From: Cristatella mucedo
Lineage: Eukaryota; Bryozoa; Phylactolaemata; Cristatellidae
NCBI GenBank assembly: GCA_009760855.2
Contig: WPIO01000075.1
Location: 1,839,501-1,903,500 of the forward strand
Length of the DNA: 64,000 nucleotides
Direction: 5' to 3'
The notes under the pieces are model-generated. The model ran no database searches, was not told the DNA's origin, and saw only the letters and a program-made list of their open reading frames with translations. Below are positions 24,001 to 33,829 of this stretch, piece after piece (position 1 is the first letter of the stretch; each line of letters begins with the position of its first letter). A program made the position numbers and the translations under genes.

Positions 24001-27000
24001 CGTAGCGATTCGCAGCGATATTCGCCTCTAGGGGTTTTACGAGAGTCAATCCTGCTCGCCGCTTCTCGTCACTCGCTTCCGGTGTCGCTCACGGCGGTGT
24101 CGCTCTCCGCGAGTTTTCCAGATGTGCCCCAGACACGTCTTCCGAGTCGCATTCGCTACGGAGGCGCTTTTTCAATCTGCACCCTCCCCCCCCCCCAGCA
24201 GCACCGCCAAACAGGCAGCGGTTGTTAGTTTTTCTCTCACGAAATACGTCGGAGCGGCGGCGCTTGGAATTGCTGCAACCGCTCGGATCGGTGCTGCATC
24301 TGCAATCGGTCTTGCGTGCCTTCGTGACGGTCCCGTAGTAGCGACGAGTCTAATCGGGTGTAATCGGATTTAAGCGATCGGCCCCGTCTTAGCGAGGCGG
24401 TCGAGACGCCGCTACCGATAAGTCACTACGAGGCGGCGGCGGCGGCGGCGGCTGGTCGATGTGCGGCGGCGCTACGAACGGTGTTCACAGGCGGCGCTTC
24501 ACGAGTTCGGCCACCTCATCGGACTCAAACACTCGCCGTCGAAAGATGACGTCATGTTCAGCAATTACAGCGGCAAGACAGTGCTGAGCGAGGCCGACAA
24601 GGCGGCCGCCGCCGCTCTCTACGGTGAATCCACTCGCGCGCGCGCGTGCTGCGAGCGGCACCGGCGAGCGGACTCGGCGCGCGGAAACGATTCGCAGTCG
24701 GTTAGCGTGCGTACTCTGCACTCGAACGCTGAGGCACAGGCGGGAGAAAATGGCTTCGCATTTCCCTAGCGCTCGGCCGCTCGCATTCGGTGCCGGCGCT
24801 CGTTCCAATTGCTCCTCCGTCTTTGCTGCGCTACTCTCGAGCTCGAGAGCGAGCGCGAGAGAGCAGCGCAGCCGAGTTTGGACAGTTCAATTTTGAATTT
24901 AAAAGCGTTAAGCCCTTAAGCCTCCTCTGGAGCTCGAGTTCGAGGAGCTTCCGGTCCAGGCGTCCACCACTCGACCCTGACTCTTCGGTGACAGCGATCT
25001 GAGGATCTGAGGGTCTGGGAGAGGGGAGCTAAAGCTCCGCTTTGGTTCGGCTCATAGGGGCACGGACAGGCAAAGTTCGAGGCTTAGAGCTGATGCCAGA
25101 ATTCCGGCCAAACCCTGGCAAGCCGATCGGAGCGCGTTCCCAAGGCAACGATCGGAATGCAGCGTCACTGGGCGTCGTCACAGGTTAACGCCGCTGTGCA
25201 CCCACCAGCCGACGAGTCACGTCAGCCGCCGCCCAGCAGACCATGTCTCAGCATGTTTCGTCGCGAATGCTCTCGTGGGGCGCACACCTCAAGAGGCTTC
25301 GCACGCCCGGCACTCCTCGAGCGCTCATCGGCCGCAGTCATCGTCCCCTCCCCTCCCCCCGGAGCCGCAGTCTCCAGTGCAGCCGTTGGCACGCACCAGC
25401 AGCAGAGCAGTAGGACATGACCCTCTTGGTTTCGAACGAAGCCTCGAACTGGAGCGACCTAGGGAGCCTCACTCCAAGGACGTCAGTTGCAGGCCGGTCG
25501 ATCGAGCAGCAGCGGTACGGCGGGAAAGCGGATGTACACGGCTGCTGCTGCCGCCGCCAGTGCGACACGGGAACGAGAACACGACGTCGTCACGTCCTGC
25601 TGTGCCCACTCGCCCGAGCAGAATGTGGCATCGCATCGAGTGTGCGTGCGCCGAGTCGCTCGAAACATTAGACCCACTTGCGTGTTTAGTAGACACGAGG
25701 GGCTTTCATGAGGCTTTCACTTTCCTGTAACATTCGGTGTCGGGTTCGATTGAACCCGACACCCGACAAAGAGGGGGCGCCACAGGTGCTGCTGCAGCGA
25801 TGGCGCGGGTGGAGTTAGGCTCCCGCTCCCGATCTTCCGGAACGATTCCATCGTTCCGGTGCGTTGCCTGAAGCGGTTCAACGCACGGGCGATGTCTTTT
25901 CAAACGAACGCGACGACGGGACGATCGTCGGCGGCTACTAGCACGCGAGAGGTCACGATGGCGCAGGCCGTCGAAAAGGGGCCCACCGGCTTGTGCACTC
26001 AAGTCGAGGCCGCCTCGTTTTCGATTCAGGGCCATGCAACAGCTCGCTGGACGCGATCGTCGACGTCATCTACACGCAGAGCGACTACGACGCCGACGGC
26101 TACCCGATCGAGCGCCAGCTGTACTCGACCCTGATCTTCCAGGGCTCGATGAACTGGCTGTACAAGAACTCGGACGGCGCTCCGCTGGACGGCGAGCCGC
26201 GGCCGATCGGCGCCACGTGGAGCGGATTACCCAACGACGTGGACGCGGTGGTGCAGTACGTCGGCGACCGCGGGGACGGCGGTTTGGTGACCGTCGTGTT
26301 CATCTTTAAAGGTAACCGCTTGAGAGCTGGCTCCGCAGTTGGCATCCAGCGAAGCGGCGAAGCGGCGAAGGAATCGAACTGCTAGCCGCTTCGGCTCGGC
26401 GGCCGAGCCAGCTGGGCCAGCGTTGGCATCGGGCTCCGATGGCTCAGATGGCGCATAGCCTCGGCCGTCTGCCCGTCAGAACAATGTCATTCGATGAGCC
26501 TGAAACCGGCCGACGACATTACGGTGCCCGATGATGTCCTAGAAAAGAGATCCTTGTACAGTGAAGACAGCGAGATGTTCATCGAAGCTCCTCGCTGCGT
26601 TAGCGTCTTTAGATACTCGGCGAACACAAATCCTATCACCATCACACCTTGGAGAGGAAACCTACAGAGAATTTTCACCCAGCCTCCTCACTCGCTTCTA
26701 GCAGGCGAAAGACTTAAGATAGAGATCAAGGTTGAGAGATAGATTGAGATAGGGACAGACAGACAGGCAAGCAGCCAGAGACGGAGAGAGGCAGAGAGAT
26801 AGAGAGAAAGAGAGAGAGAGAGACACAGAGAAAGAGAGAGATACAGAGAGAGAGAGAGAGAGAGAAGGAGCGAGGGGGAAAAGGAGCGAGAAAGATGGAA
26901 AGAGAGTGGGAAAAGAGTGGAGAGAAAAAGTGAGAGAGATGGAAAGGGAGGGAGGCAGGTAGAGGGAGAGAGAGGGGAGGAAGAGAAAGTGAGAGGAACA

Positions 27001-27345
27001 TATAGAGAAAAAAAGAGAGGGAGAGAGAGAGGCGTGAAAGGAGACATCGAAATATAGAGAGGTGCAGAGAGAGAGAGAGAGAGACAGCGCGCGAGAGAGA
27101 AATTGAGAGACACAGAAGGAGATAATGAGATAAAGAGGAGGAGAGAGAATGAGAAAGAAAGAGAGAAAAAGAGAGAAATAGATAGAGTGAGAAAGAGAGA
27201 GATATGAAGGAATGGGAAGACAGAGATGGAGAGAGAAAGAGGAGAGAAATTAATAGAGAGAGAGAGATTGAAGGATAGAAAGAAAGTGTGAGGGGTAGAG
27301 AGTAAAATAGAGAGGTGGAGAGAAATAGAGAGTGAGAGAGAAAGT

Positions 27346-27415
<70 letters not shown>

Positions 27416-28995
27416 CACATAGGTGTTTTTCCCATTGCTGATTGTTGCCGAGTGTTTTCTCCGTGTTTTTTGAGCATCCGGATTGCTTTGCAAGCGAGGG
27501 AGAGGTCAAGACAATACTTCCGGTGGCAGCTAGTGCAGTGCCCGACGTGATTCGCTGTTCGCTGGTGCTGCAGCTGTGCATGGGCCGTTTTGAAGAGGTA
27601 GCTCGTGATTCTCAACTTTCCTAATTCAGCGGCCCTTTAATACAGTTCCTCAAGCTGCGAACACCCATAATAATAAAATTGTTTTTACACAATGTGGAAA
27701 TGTATGCTTCCCTATGTTCTTATGCGACCCCTGTGAAATAGTCATTCGACCCCTAAAGGGGTCGCAACCAACAGATTGAGAACCACCGAGGTAGCTGCTC
27801 CAGCCTCGATTAGGGGTGGGGACGCTTTGGGCCAACCTAGCACTGCTACAGCTGCATGCTGAGGTCACCATCCATGTTGTGATTGCTGCCGGTTGCTTAG
27901 CAAAGACACCGTAGGCTACTGCTAAACGAGACGACCAAGCTTTAGTCAGAAGTGTTCTAATAAGACTAAAAATTATAATCACAATAAAAATAGGTCGTTA
28001 GTAATCCACGAAAAAGGAAATACACCTCTACCCAGGCCCTTGGCAACCACCATCTCTTTAAATTTTCGCGCGCCCGACTTCTGTATCAGCACCTTCCACA
28101 CGTTCCTGCATTACGCCGAACTTACCAACTTTTTTCCAGGTACCAACTACTACGTATTTGACTATGTCGCCGGCTATGTGACCAGCTCAGCATCCATCGC
28201 CACGACGTTCAAAGCCGGGCCATCGGGCCAGCCAATACCGAATAATATCGAGAGTGCATACTTCGATCCGAGAGACAAGATTATGTATTTTTTTAAGGCT
28301 TCCACGGTATGGATTCAAGGACGCCGGCACATCCGTGGCACTACTGACGATCGGTCGCTAGTGAATCGCCTGAATCGCATGTCTCTTCTCACAGCGAGCG
28401 CTGCATTTCACTTTGTACAGCGCTTGGTGACGGCATGACTTTTTACCCCTACTATCAGGTGTACGCCTATCGGTACGATCATCAAAGAAACCATTGATGC
28501 TGTGTCTATGTCAGAAGTCTGAGCGAAGTCTTTCCGCCGGCGCCCGACCAGGCACTTTCGGCACCGGCGGATGTGACCTTGTACCGGAGGAACATCGACG
28601 CCGTGTATTTCCAGCAGGCCAGCTCCTCTCTCTATTTCTTCGTCGGCGATAGGGTCTGGACCAGCAGCGCCGCTAGGGTCTCCGGCGGCGCCACCTGCTG
28701 GAATCCGAGCCCCACCAACGGAAGCTCGAGTGCCGGAGCTCTTGCCGTCGTCGGCGCAGCTTCGCTCGCAAGCGGGAATCCTTTCACTGTGCGTGGCGGC
28801 CTTCTCTCGACAATCGGCACTTCAAGCGCTGCCGCCGCCGCCGCCGCCTCCGCTCCGACAACACTCGCCATGACGCCGGGCTCTGCTGCTGCTGCAGCAG
28901 CGTCAGTGAAAGGGAGCGCACAAAGCCGCCTTTTCGTACAGTATTGCGGCTCGTGGAGCGAGCACTGGCGCTACGTCTGCCGAGCGGATTGCTAG
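19551..28995 (+). CDS. Matrix metalloproteinase (M10A) with hemopexin domain
   Basis: Zinc endopeptidase of the metzincin clan, expected to cut extracellular matrix or pericellular proteins. Coding exons are 19551-21027, 23277-23422, 24491-24623, 26030-26311, 28140-28306 and 28459-28995; all junctions are GT/AG and keep frame. Order: long Ala/Asp-rich N-terminal region (about 420 aa); six-Arg run (20766-20783), like the furin site of furin-activated MMPs; catalytic domain (LRWRIISGYYY ... LALRKWASVIPLCF ... GNHLGDGRPFGG ... HEFGHLIGLKHS, Met-turn DDVMFSNY); almost no hinge; four hemopexin blades with the expected Cys in blade 1 (PCNSS) and blade 4 (ATCWNP); then a Ser/Ala-rich, Cys-containing tail. 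There is no canonical PRCGVPD switch; VGCGSDGG at about 20382-20405 is the only candidate Cys. One in-frame TGA (28495-28497) interrupts blade 3. The signal peptide probably comes from the exon at 14353. Secreted metalloproteinase is secure as a family call; activity is not. Confidence 0.85.
20071..20288 (+). repeat. In-frame coding minisatellite in MMP exon
   Basis: Near-identical blocks GACGCGAGCGCGATTTTCGC and GCCGGGCAAGCCGACGCGGG occur twice (about 20080 and 20213), with further degenerate copies between. The translation repeats DASA[IT][FS]AA. Confidence 0.8.
22735..22825. repeat. TAATATAAT-type AT repeat
   Basis: About 90 bp of TTAATTAATATAATA variants in the MMP intron 21028-23276. 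Confidence 0.85.
23277..23422 (+). CDS. MMP exon: central catalytic domain
   Basis: Acceptor GCATTTCGCAG, donor GCC|GTAAGA; 48 codons. It carries GDGRPFGGSGGEIAHTYP, equivalent to the family GDxxPFDGPGGxLAHAxxP with its structural-zinc His. The later His-Phe is kept, but the usual GDAHFDxDE is altered to FSHFNAAESW. Confidence 0.85.
23650..23750 (-). mobile_element. LINE 3' tail (family 1)
   Basis: (AAT)n, then GCACTTGATTAAGCGCCCTC, CTAGGCGCTTTAC. Inside MMP intron 23423-24490; truncated after about 100 bp. Confidence 0.9.
24491..24623 (+). CDS. MMP exon: zinc-binding helix and Met-turn
   Basis: Acceptor GTGTTCACAG, donor TACG|GTGAAT. HEFGHLIGLKHS supplies the three His ligands and catalytic Glu; VMFSNY gives the Met-turn. 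It ends LSEADKAAAAALYG, the standard C-terminal helix of the MMP catalytic domain. Confidence 0.93.
26030..26311 (+). CDS. MMP exon: hemopexin blades 1-2
   Basis: Acceptor TTTTCGATTCAG, donor AAAG|GTAACC. It begins PCNSSLDAIVDV directly after ...LYG of the previous exon, so the linker is only a residue or two, against tens of residues in most MMPs. DAI and DVDAVVQY are the blade-start signatures. Confidence 0.85.
26715..27412. repeat. About 700 bp GA-rich (polypurine) tract
   Basis: Imperfect (GA)n with GAAA/GGGA interruptions, ending in a pure (GA) run of about 60 bp. Lies in MMP intron 26312-28139. The long Ser/Leu frames on the opposite strand are artefacts. Confidence 0.95.
27604..27788 (+). 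mobile_element. SPIN-like hAT MITE, 185 bp
   Basis: Second copy, in MMP intron 26312-28139, opposite in orientation to 5315-5499. The left part reads TTCTCAAC, CTTTAATACAGTTCCTCA; the right part GCGACCCCTGTGAAA, TTCGACCCCTAAAGGGGTCG and ATTGAGAACCACCG. It is bounded by a perfect 8-bp target duplication AGGTAGCT (27596-27603 and 27789-27796). Confidence 0.9.
28140..28306 (+). CDS. MMP exon: hemopexin blades 2-3
   Basis: Acceptor ACTTTTTTCCAG, donor ACG|GTATGG. It reads GTNYYVFDYV ... PNNIESAYFDPRDKIMYFFKAST, the typical xIxAAFxxxxxxxYFFKG turn. Phase 2 in, 0 out. Confidence 0.85.
28459..28995 (+). CDS. MMP last exon: hemopexin blades 3-4 and Ser/Ala tail (in-frame TGA)
   Basis: Acceptor TACTATCAG. 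It continues blade 3 as VYAYRYDHQRNH, then TGA (28495-28497), then CCVYVRSLSEVFPPAP in the same frame. Blade 4 (NIDAVYFQQ ... LYFFVGDRVW) closes at ATCWNP. A tail of about 95 residues follows, rich in Ala/Ser and ending with three Cys (YCGSWSEHWRYVCRADC), then TAG at 28993-28995. Confidence 0.75.
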
Positions 28996-29638
28996 TGTGT
29001 GCAGCTTCCGCTGCATCGCTTCCGCTGCGGCGGCCCTTACGCACGCCCGCTCTAGGCTTGAACTCTCTCGAGCGGATGCACACAAATGTGCACGCTTCTG
29101 CAGCAGTACGCCTGCATTGCAGTTTGGGCATGGGCGTGGGCATTTGGATAGATCCATGCGGCGTACGTACGTAGCCTCCTAACCAAAGCTAGATGCCGGA
29201 AATGTTTTTGTTTTTTTTTGCGACGCCTATGGCGGCCGCATGCGCCCCTCGATCTTATGGCAAATGTGCAATTCGCCAATAGGCGAAGAGGGCAGCCGCC
29301 ACGATAACGGCTAATGGACAACGAGGTCAAAGAGCGTCGCGACAGCGTCCGTTCGATCGCTGGGTAGCTGGACCCAAGAGAGCTCTACCCAAGGCAGCAT
29401 GGCTGCTGATCTCCGCCGCATTACGCCGATACGACGCTGTACGCTCACCTCGACCGGCGTCTGCATTCATCGAGCGGCTACTGAGAAAGAGGGACGCTGC
29501 TGTTCGTCCGTGCTAGGCACATCCATGAGCAACGTTTACCGGGAGGCTCAGTAGAACTGGAAGTGTGTCGCGCCTGAGACGCTGTGACCTTACGAAAGAC
29601 AGGATGTCGCTCAACGGGAGGAACTGTGGCCAGATTCT

Positions 29639-29644
29639 AATAAA
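29639..29644 (+). terminator. Possible poly(A) signal of the MMP gene
   Basis: AATAAA about 645 bp after the stop; the only one seen in this stretch. It coincides with the AT-rich end of a LINE tail, so it may be borrowed from the transposon or unused. Confidence 0.35.
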
Positions 29645-29795
29645 GTCAATAATAATATTAATAGTTACCGCAACACTTGTGATAGCAGTAATCAAATCAT
29701 CATCGTCCTCACACAAGGCTATGTATATAGCTTCTGTAGAGAACTTAATCTCTATCCAGGCGCTTTACTGTTAGCCCTAAAAGAATTATTACCCA
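29640..29795 (-). mobile_element. LINE 3' tail (family 1), decayed
   Basis: AATAATATTAATAG run, then TAGAGAACTTAATCTCTATCC, AGGCGCTTTACTG. Confidence 0.7.
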
Positions 29796-29799
29796 AGCG

Positions 29800-30925
29800 T
29801 TGGTGACAAGTGTGGTATTTTTTTCTGCTAGTACCACAAGTCTTGTGTAAGTCTGGTTAGCTAATTAAATATCCCGCAGCTTATAAACCTCAGCACCCTG
29901 TGGCTATTTCGCAAGTTGTCTTCGTTCAATAATAAGTGGCCGAGCGTGCAGTTTATACTCACTGAGCGTTGAACTATAGCTACTCTGTACTGGGGATGAG
30001 CGACGAGGACGGGTACGACGCACACTATTTTAATGCTTGGGGCAAGACCAGAAAGGTATGAACAATTATAGCGCACTATCAAGCTATTTATTTAAAATTA
30101 ATTCGGCAATTTTCCGTCGAGAAGAAGTGTGACATACAGTTGACAAATTATCAATGGCGATGGTCGAAGAAGCTGCTATCGAGTTCCCTTGTGGGTATAT
30201 AAGGTGCTGGTGCAGGTACAATAGTTAAAACGGCCACGAGCAATTTATTTTGTTCGGTTGAGCCAACTCTTGCTAGGACAGCCCGTATTTTTAAAAAGTC
30301 TTTTTATTTAAAAAACAAACAATTCGAACGCTCGTCTCAATCGAAGTTAGAATACTTCCCAAATCGCAGCCGGACTGACTTTGCAGGGCATGCATGGACG
30401 CATTCTAATTACGATGCCGCTCTGAGATTAGTGTTGCAAGAACTTCCGAATAAGAGAAGGTAGTAGGCACACCATTCAAAGCCAGATTAGTATCATCTGA
30501 AGGGGATTACAATGCTCAACAAAGTTGAGGTACCAGATCGTACATTGGTTCCTCGGCAGTGCTCACTAGGGAGCCCAAAGTGGTGAATACACACCAGCGA
30601 CTCTAGCGGCGACTGCAGCTTACCAAGTATAAATCGGCTCCTAACGCCACGTAACGCTCGACTTCTCGGTAGCATTTGTGTGAATTGCTCGCTCTTCACG
30701 ACTCAGGTTTTGGTTCAAGTACAGCAGCCGGTATCCATTCACTGTCAGCTGCAAGCTGAGATATCTTTCGAAAAGCCTGTCCGCCGCTTTAAAGAGCATG
30801 CTTTTTAATCGGCCCGACTTTAATTTTAAGTTCATTTCAATAATATTCTAAACCTACTCTGCTGGCACAGATTATAACAATTCATTAACAATAAAAAGAA
30901 TACAGTTAAAAATTAGCGTTAGGTC
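29800..30925. other. No gene recognised
   Basis: AT-leaning DNA; no coherent exon or repeat identified. Confidence 0.45.
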
Positions 30926-30931
30926 TTTTGA

Positions 30932-31014
30932 AATAATAATAGTAATACAGTTGCATGGTGCCCTCGGCGAACTTGATCTCTTTCTACAATATTTACATGT
31001 GCTGTAAAGGAAAC
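30932..31014 (-). mobile_element. LINE 3' tail (family 1), decayed
   Basis: AATAATAGTAAT, then GGTGCCCTCGGCGAACTTGA and TCTCTTTCTACAA. Confidence 0.7.
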
Positions 31015-31035
31015 ATAGCCAGAAAATTGGATATA

Positions 31036-31036
<1 letters not shown>

Positions 31037-31071
<35 letters not shown>
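31037..31071. repeat. AT microsatellite
   Basis: (AT)n about 35 bp. Confidence 0.9.
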
Positions 31072-31072
<1 letters not shown>

Positions 31073-31079
31073 CAATACA

Positions 31080-31860
31080 TATAAATATCTCATATGGCCA
31101 TATGAGATATACGTCTCTCTATCTAAACACTTGAAAACTATCTAGACTTCGGACATCTATAAAATATTCATTCGCGGAAATCTGCTTTCCTGTTGCAGAC
31201 TACAGCCCATCTTTTTAAGCCGATTTATCGTTCCACTTCCTTCCGACGCACTTTTGTCCGCTGTGCGATTCTTAGTCTATCGTTTTGTGTTGTAAAAAGT
31301 CTATTCGTTTCCACGTAGACGGAAAGCCTCAAGGATTCGAGTGTTCCGAAGATGACTCTCTAGCTAAACACCAACCTAATTTTTGCGGAGATGCACGTGC
31401 ATAAACTCATGCACAACTTGCCTGCATGCATTCATTCATACATACATAGGCACGTACATACACATTCATATAAATAATGAAAAATGCATACCTCTACATG
31501 TAGATATACATAAATATAAATCAAGTCTTGTGTCGGACTTGCATAGTCCTTCCTCTTCTCTTCCTCTCCTCTCATCCTTCACTCTCTTGCTCCATCCTAC
31601 TTAGCAGAACTAGTTCCCCATCTACACAGGCATCGTGTCCCCCCCCCCCCGCTCGTCTGCCTAGATCGCTTACCCGTACTTTTTAAAACCCCTCAAATGA
31701 GTATGCACACGTGCATTCCTTAATGCTTACACACTGCACAGTGCTTGGCTTTCAAAACATCCAGTTGCATAGGGCTCGCAAGCAATGCATTGATCAAACA
31801 CTTCAGGTGGCGGAACAAGTCATCCAAGGAATATAGGTCAGCGGAAATTCAATTCAATTT
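31080..31860. other. No gene recognised
   Basis: CATA-rich patch at 31420-31500 and a C10 run near 31640; otherwise plain. Confidence 0.45.
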
Positions 31861-31861
31861 T

Positions 31862-32262
31862 TTTCGATCTGTAACTCCACAAATCTACGAAGACTAAGTG
31901 GTTGTTATTCAGGAGAGCTTTCCAAAGCACACCAAAAGCCTAAGCAGCTTTCGATACGCATTCGGTTGTCCGTATGAGGTCGCCCGTCGTGCCGCCCGCT
32001 CGTCTACCTAGATCGTTTACCTGTTTACAGTTGATGTAGTGATTAGCATGAAAGTAACAGCTCGGGACGGCTTGAAAGGATGTGCCATCGTCGGCAGCTG
32101 AAGAATAAATGACGTTGCGTACGAACTGTAAAAGTCAGTTGCACATTCTAGGACCAGCAGAGTATCTGCTGCCAACTGTCTTCAAGCTGAGGAATCAATC
32201 AGCCAATCGTAACATAGAGGACGTAAGGACAAGAGAAAGCTGAAACTGATGCAGCAGTTCAG
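31862..32262 (-). mobile_element. LINE family 2, RT C-terminal fragment
   Basis: Collinear with 41297-41735 (TGTAACTCCA, GCCTAAGCAGCTTTCGATACGC, GATGTGCCATCGTCGGCAG, CTGATGCAGCAG) and interrupted by an unrelated stretch near 31985-32030. Confidence 0.7.
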
Positions 32263-32284
32263 CTAGGTGTGAAAGAGCTAAGCT

Positions 32285-32330
32285 ATGGCGGGTCTTGTGG
32301 GTCAGCAGGCGAACTTCACTCAGCTCCGGT
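32285..32330 (+). mobile_element. SINE head fragment next to LINE family 2
   Basis: ATGGCGGGTCTTGTGGGTCAGCAGG resembles the A-box head at 41742. It sits directly beside LINE family 2, as there. Confidence 0.5.
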
Positions 32331-32451
32331 TATCAACCGACCATCACATCCGGTTTCTTCTGCAAAGAGCTGCAAAGGGGGGAGAAACCCCAGGGACTTA
32401 TAAACTAGTATTGCAGCAATAGCATCCATTACAAGCTGCAATGACCCGGCG

Positions 32452-32960
32452 GCGTTTCTTTGTCGCTCGCTTTTATATCTCTTCATTCTCTGGCTTCAGC
32501 CTGCTTATCAGATCTAGTGCCCCACCAGGAAAAGCATCACACCACATGCTTTTCGGAATCTAACTGTTTGCCAATGCCTCGTAAAAATCTCAAATCCTTT
32601 GGAGACCGTGCATTTAGCACGTTGGCTCAAAAATCCAAGAACTCATTTCCTAATTGCGTCACAACATCCCTTCACTTGACCACATTTAAAAAGAACTTGC
32701 AAGTGCACTTATTTACGACAGCATTTAGTGGGTCCATGCGATTCGTCCTATATGTGCTAATGAGTGCTGACACTGTGCATGTTGCCACCAACCACACTTG
32801 CATGCTGACATTGGGCATGTCGCCCCTAACCATGTTATTCATGTTGTTCATCAAGCATGATACCACTCAATATTCAATTGCGTTTTCTTTGCACCAAATG
32901 TAAAGCACCAAGAAAGAGGTGGAGTTCTCTAAGGCGCTTTACCACGAGTATTATTATTTC
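32452..32960 (+). mobile_element. LINE family 1, RT C-terminus plus 3' tail
   Basis: Plus-strand frame from about 32460 gives LKSFGDRAF ... TTFKKNLQVHLFTTAFSG, the C-terminal motif of the family 1 RT. The 3' UTR and tail hairpin follow, ending GTATTATTATT. 5'-truncated. Confidence 0.85.
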
Positions 32961-33214
32961 TTGGTAGCCCATCCCAAGCGGCAATGCAATCTAGCCATGG
33001 CAGAGCCACGGAACTAGTTAAAATTTTCACAACTCACCATTATATTCGATCCCTAATCTTAGACATAGATCGGATATGAAGCCAAGCTGTGGAGGCAGTT
33101 TTTCTCATTGAGACTTTCATTATTTAGGCAGTTTTCAAAGACTACACCTAAATTTCGAGCACACGGTCAAGATTGCACAGTAGCTTCAACAATTAGAAGA
33201 CTAAGTCCAGCCAC

Positions 33215-33810
33215 ACGATGAGGGTGTCCTATGAGTAGCACTTTTTTCTATCATCATTAAGTTTAAACTGGCCGACATCCAGGATTGAATATCTGCATAG
33301 CACGCATTCAGTTTATCAGTCGCTGCATGAGATTTCAAAGGCGTACACGATAAATAAAGCTGTGTGTCTTAAGCATAGAAGTGATCGTCAATTCCATGGG
33401 CTTGAATCAGTTCTCCAAAAGGTGTAGTATAAGTTGATAATAGCTAATGAAAACCGATGAACCTTACTTACTGGATTCGACAGATGGCTGGTCTGGTGGA
33501 TGAGACATGTCCACCATTCAACACGGATTGAACGCGACCAGACAAGTATGACTTGAACCACGTGAGTTCCCGGTATGAAGACTGGTCGCTGTTCCTAATC
33601 GTTCGAGCAGGATATCGTGATACATTTTGTTTAAGGCAGCTGCTAAATCCAGCGGGGTCGGGCAGTGATGTTTAGGCCCTCGTCCTGCATTAGCATGTCG
33701 TCGGCTCACGAGAAGAGCAGTTTCAGTGGATTTCAGCTATCACTCGAATCCCGACTGAAGTCTTTATGACTTGCAATTTCCTTTTATATGTGCCACAAGC
33801 TGCTTAGCGA
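33215..33810 (-). mobile_element. Reverse-transcriptase fragment of a second LINE family
   Basis: The minus strand shows YHDILLERL, then (another frame) LTWFKSYLSGRVQSV, then HFYA-stop-DTQLYLSC where the catalytic FYADD should be. The catalytic motif is broken by a stop and two frames are needed, so it is a dead copy. The sequence differs from family 1. Confidence 0.75.
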
Positions 33811-33829
33811 AACAAATGTTCAATAACCT

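Noticed and set aside
25275-25730. 151-codon plus frame in MMP intron
   Set aside because: GC-biased chance frame; competing frames of similar length, no splice support.
26688-27581. 297- and 255-codon Ser/Leu-rich minus-strand frames
   Set aside because: Pure product of the GA/CT repeat; all frames of such repeats are open.
28996-29640. SECIS element for selenocysteine at the MMP TGA
   Set aside because: One ATGA is present near 29523, but it lacks the AA loop spacing and opposing TGA; not enough to claim a selenoprotein.
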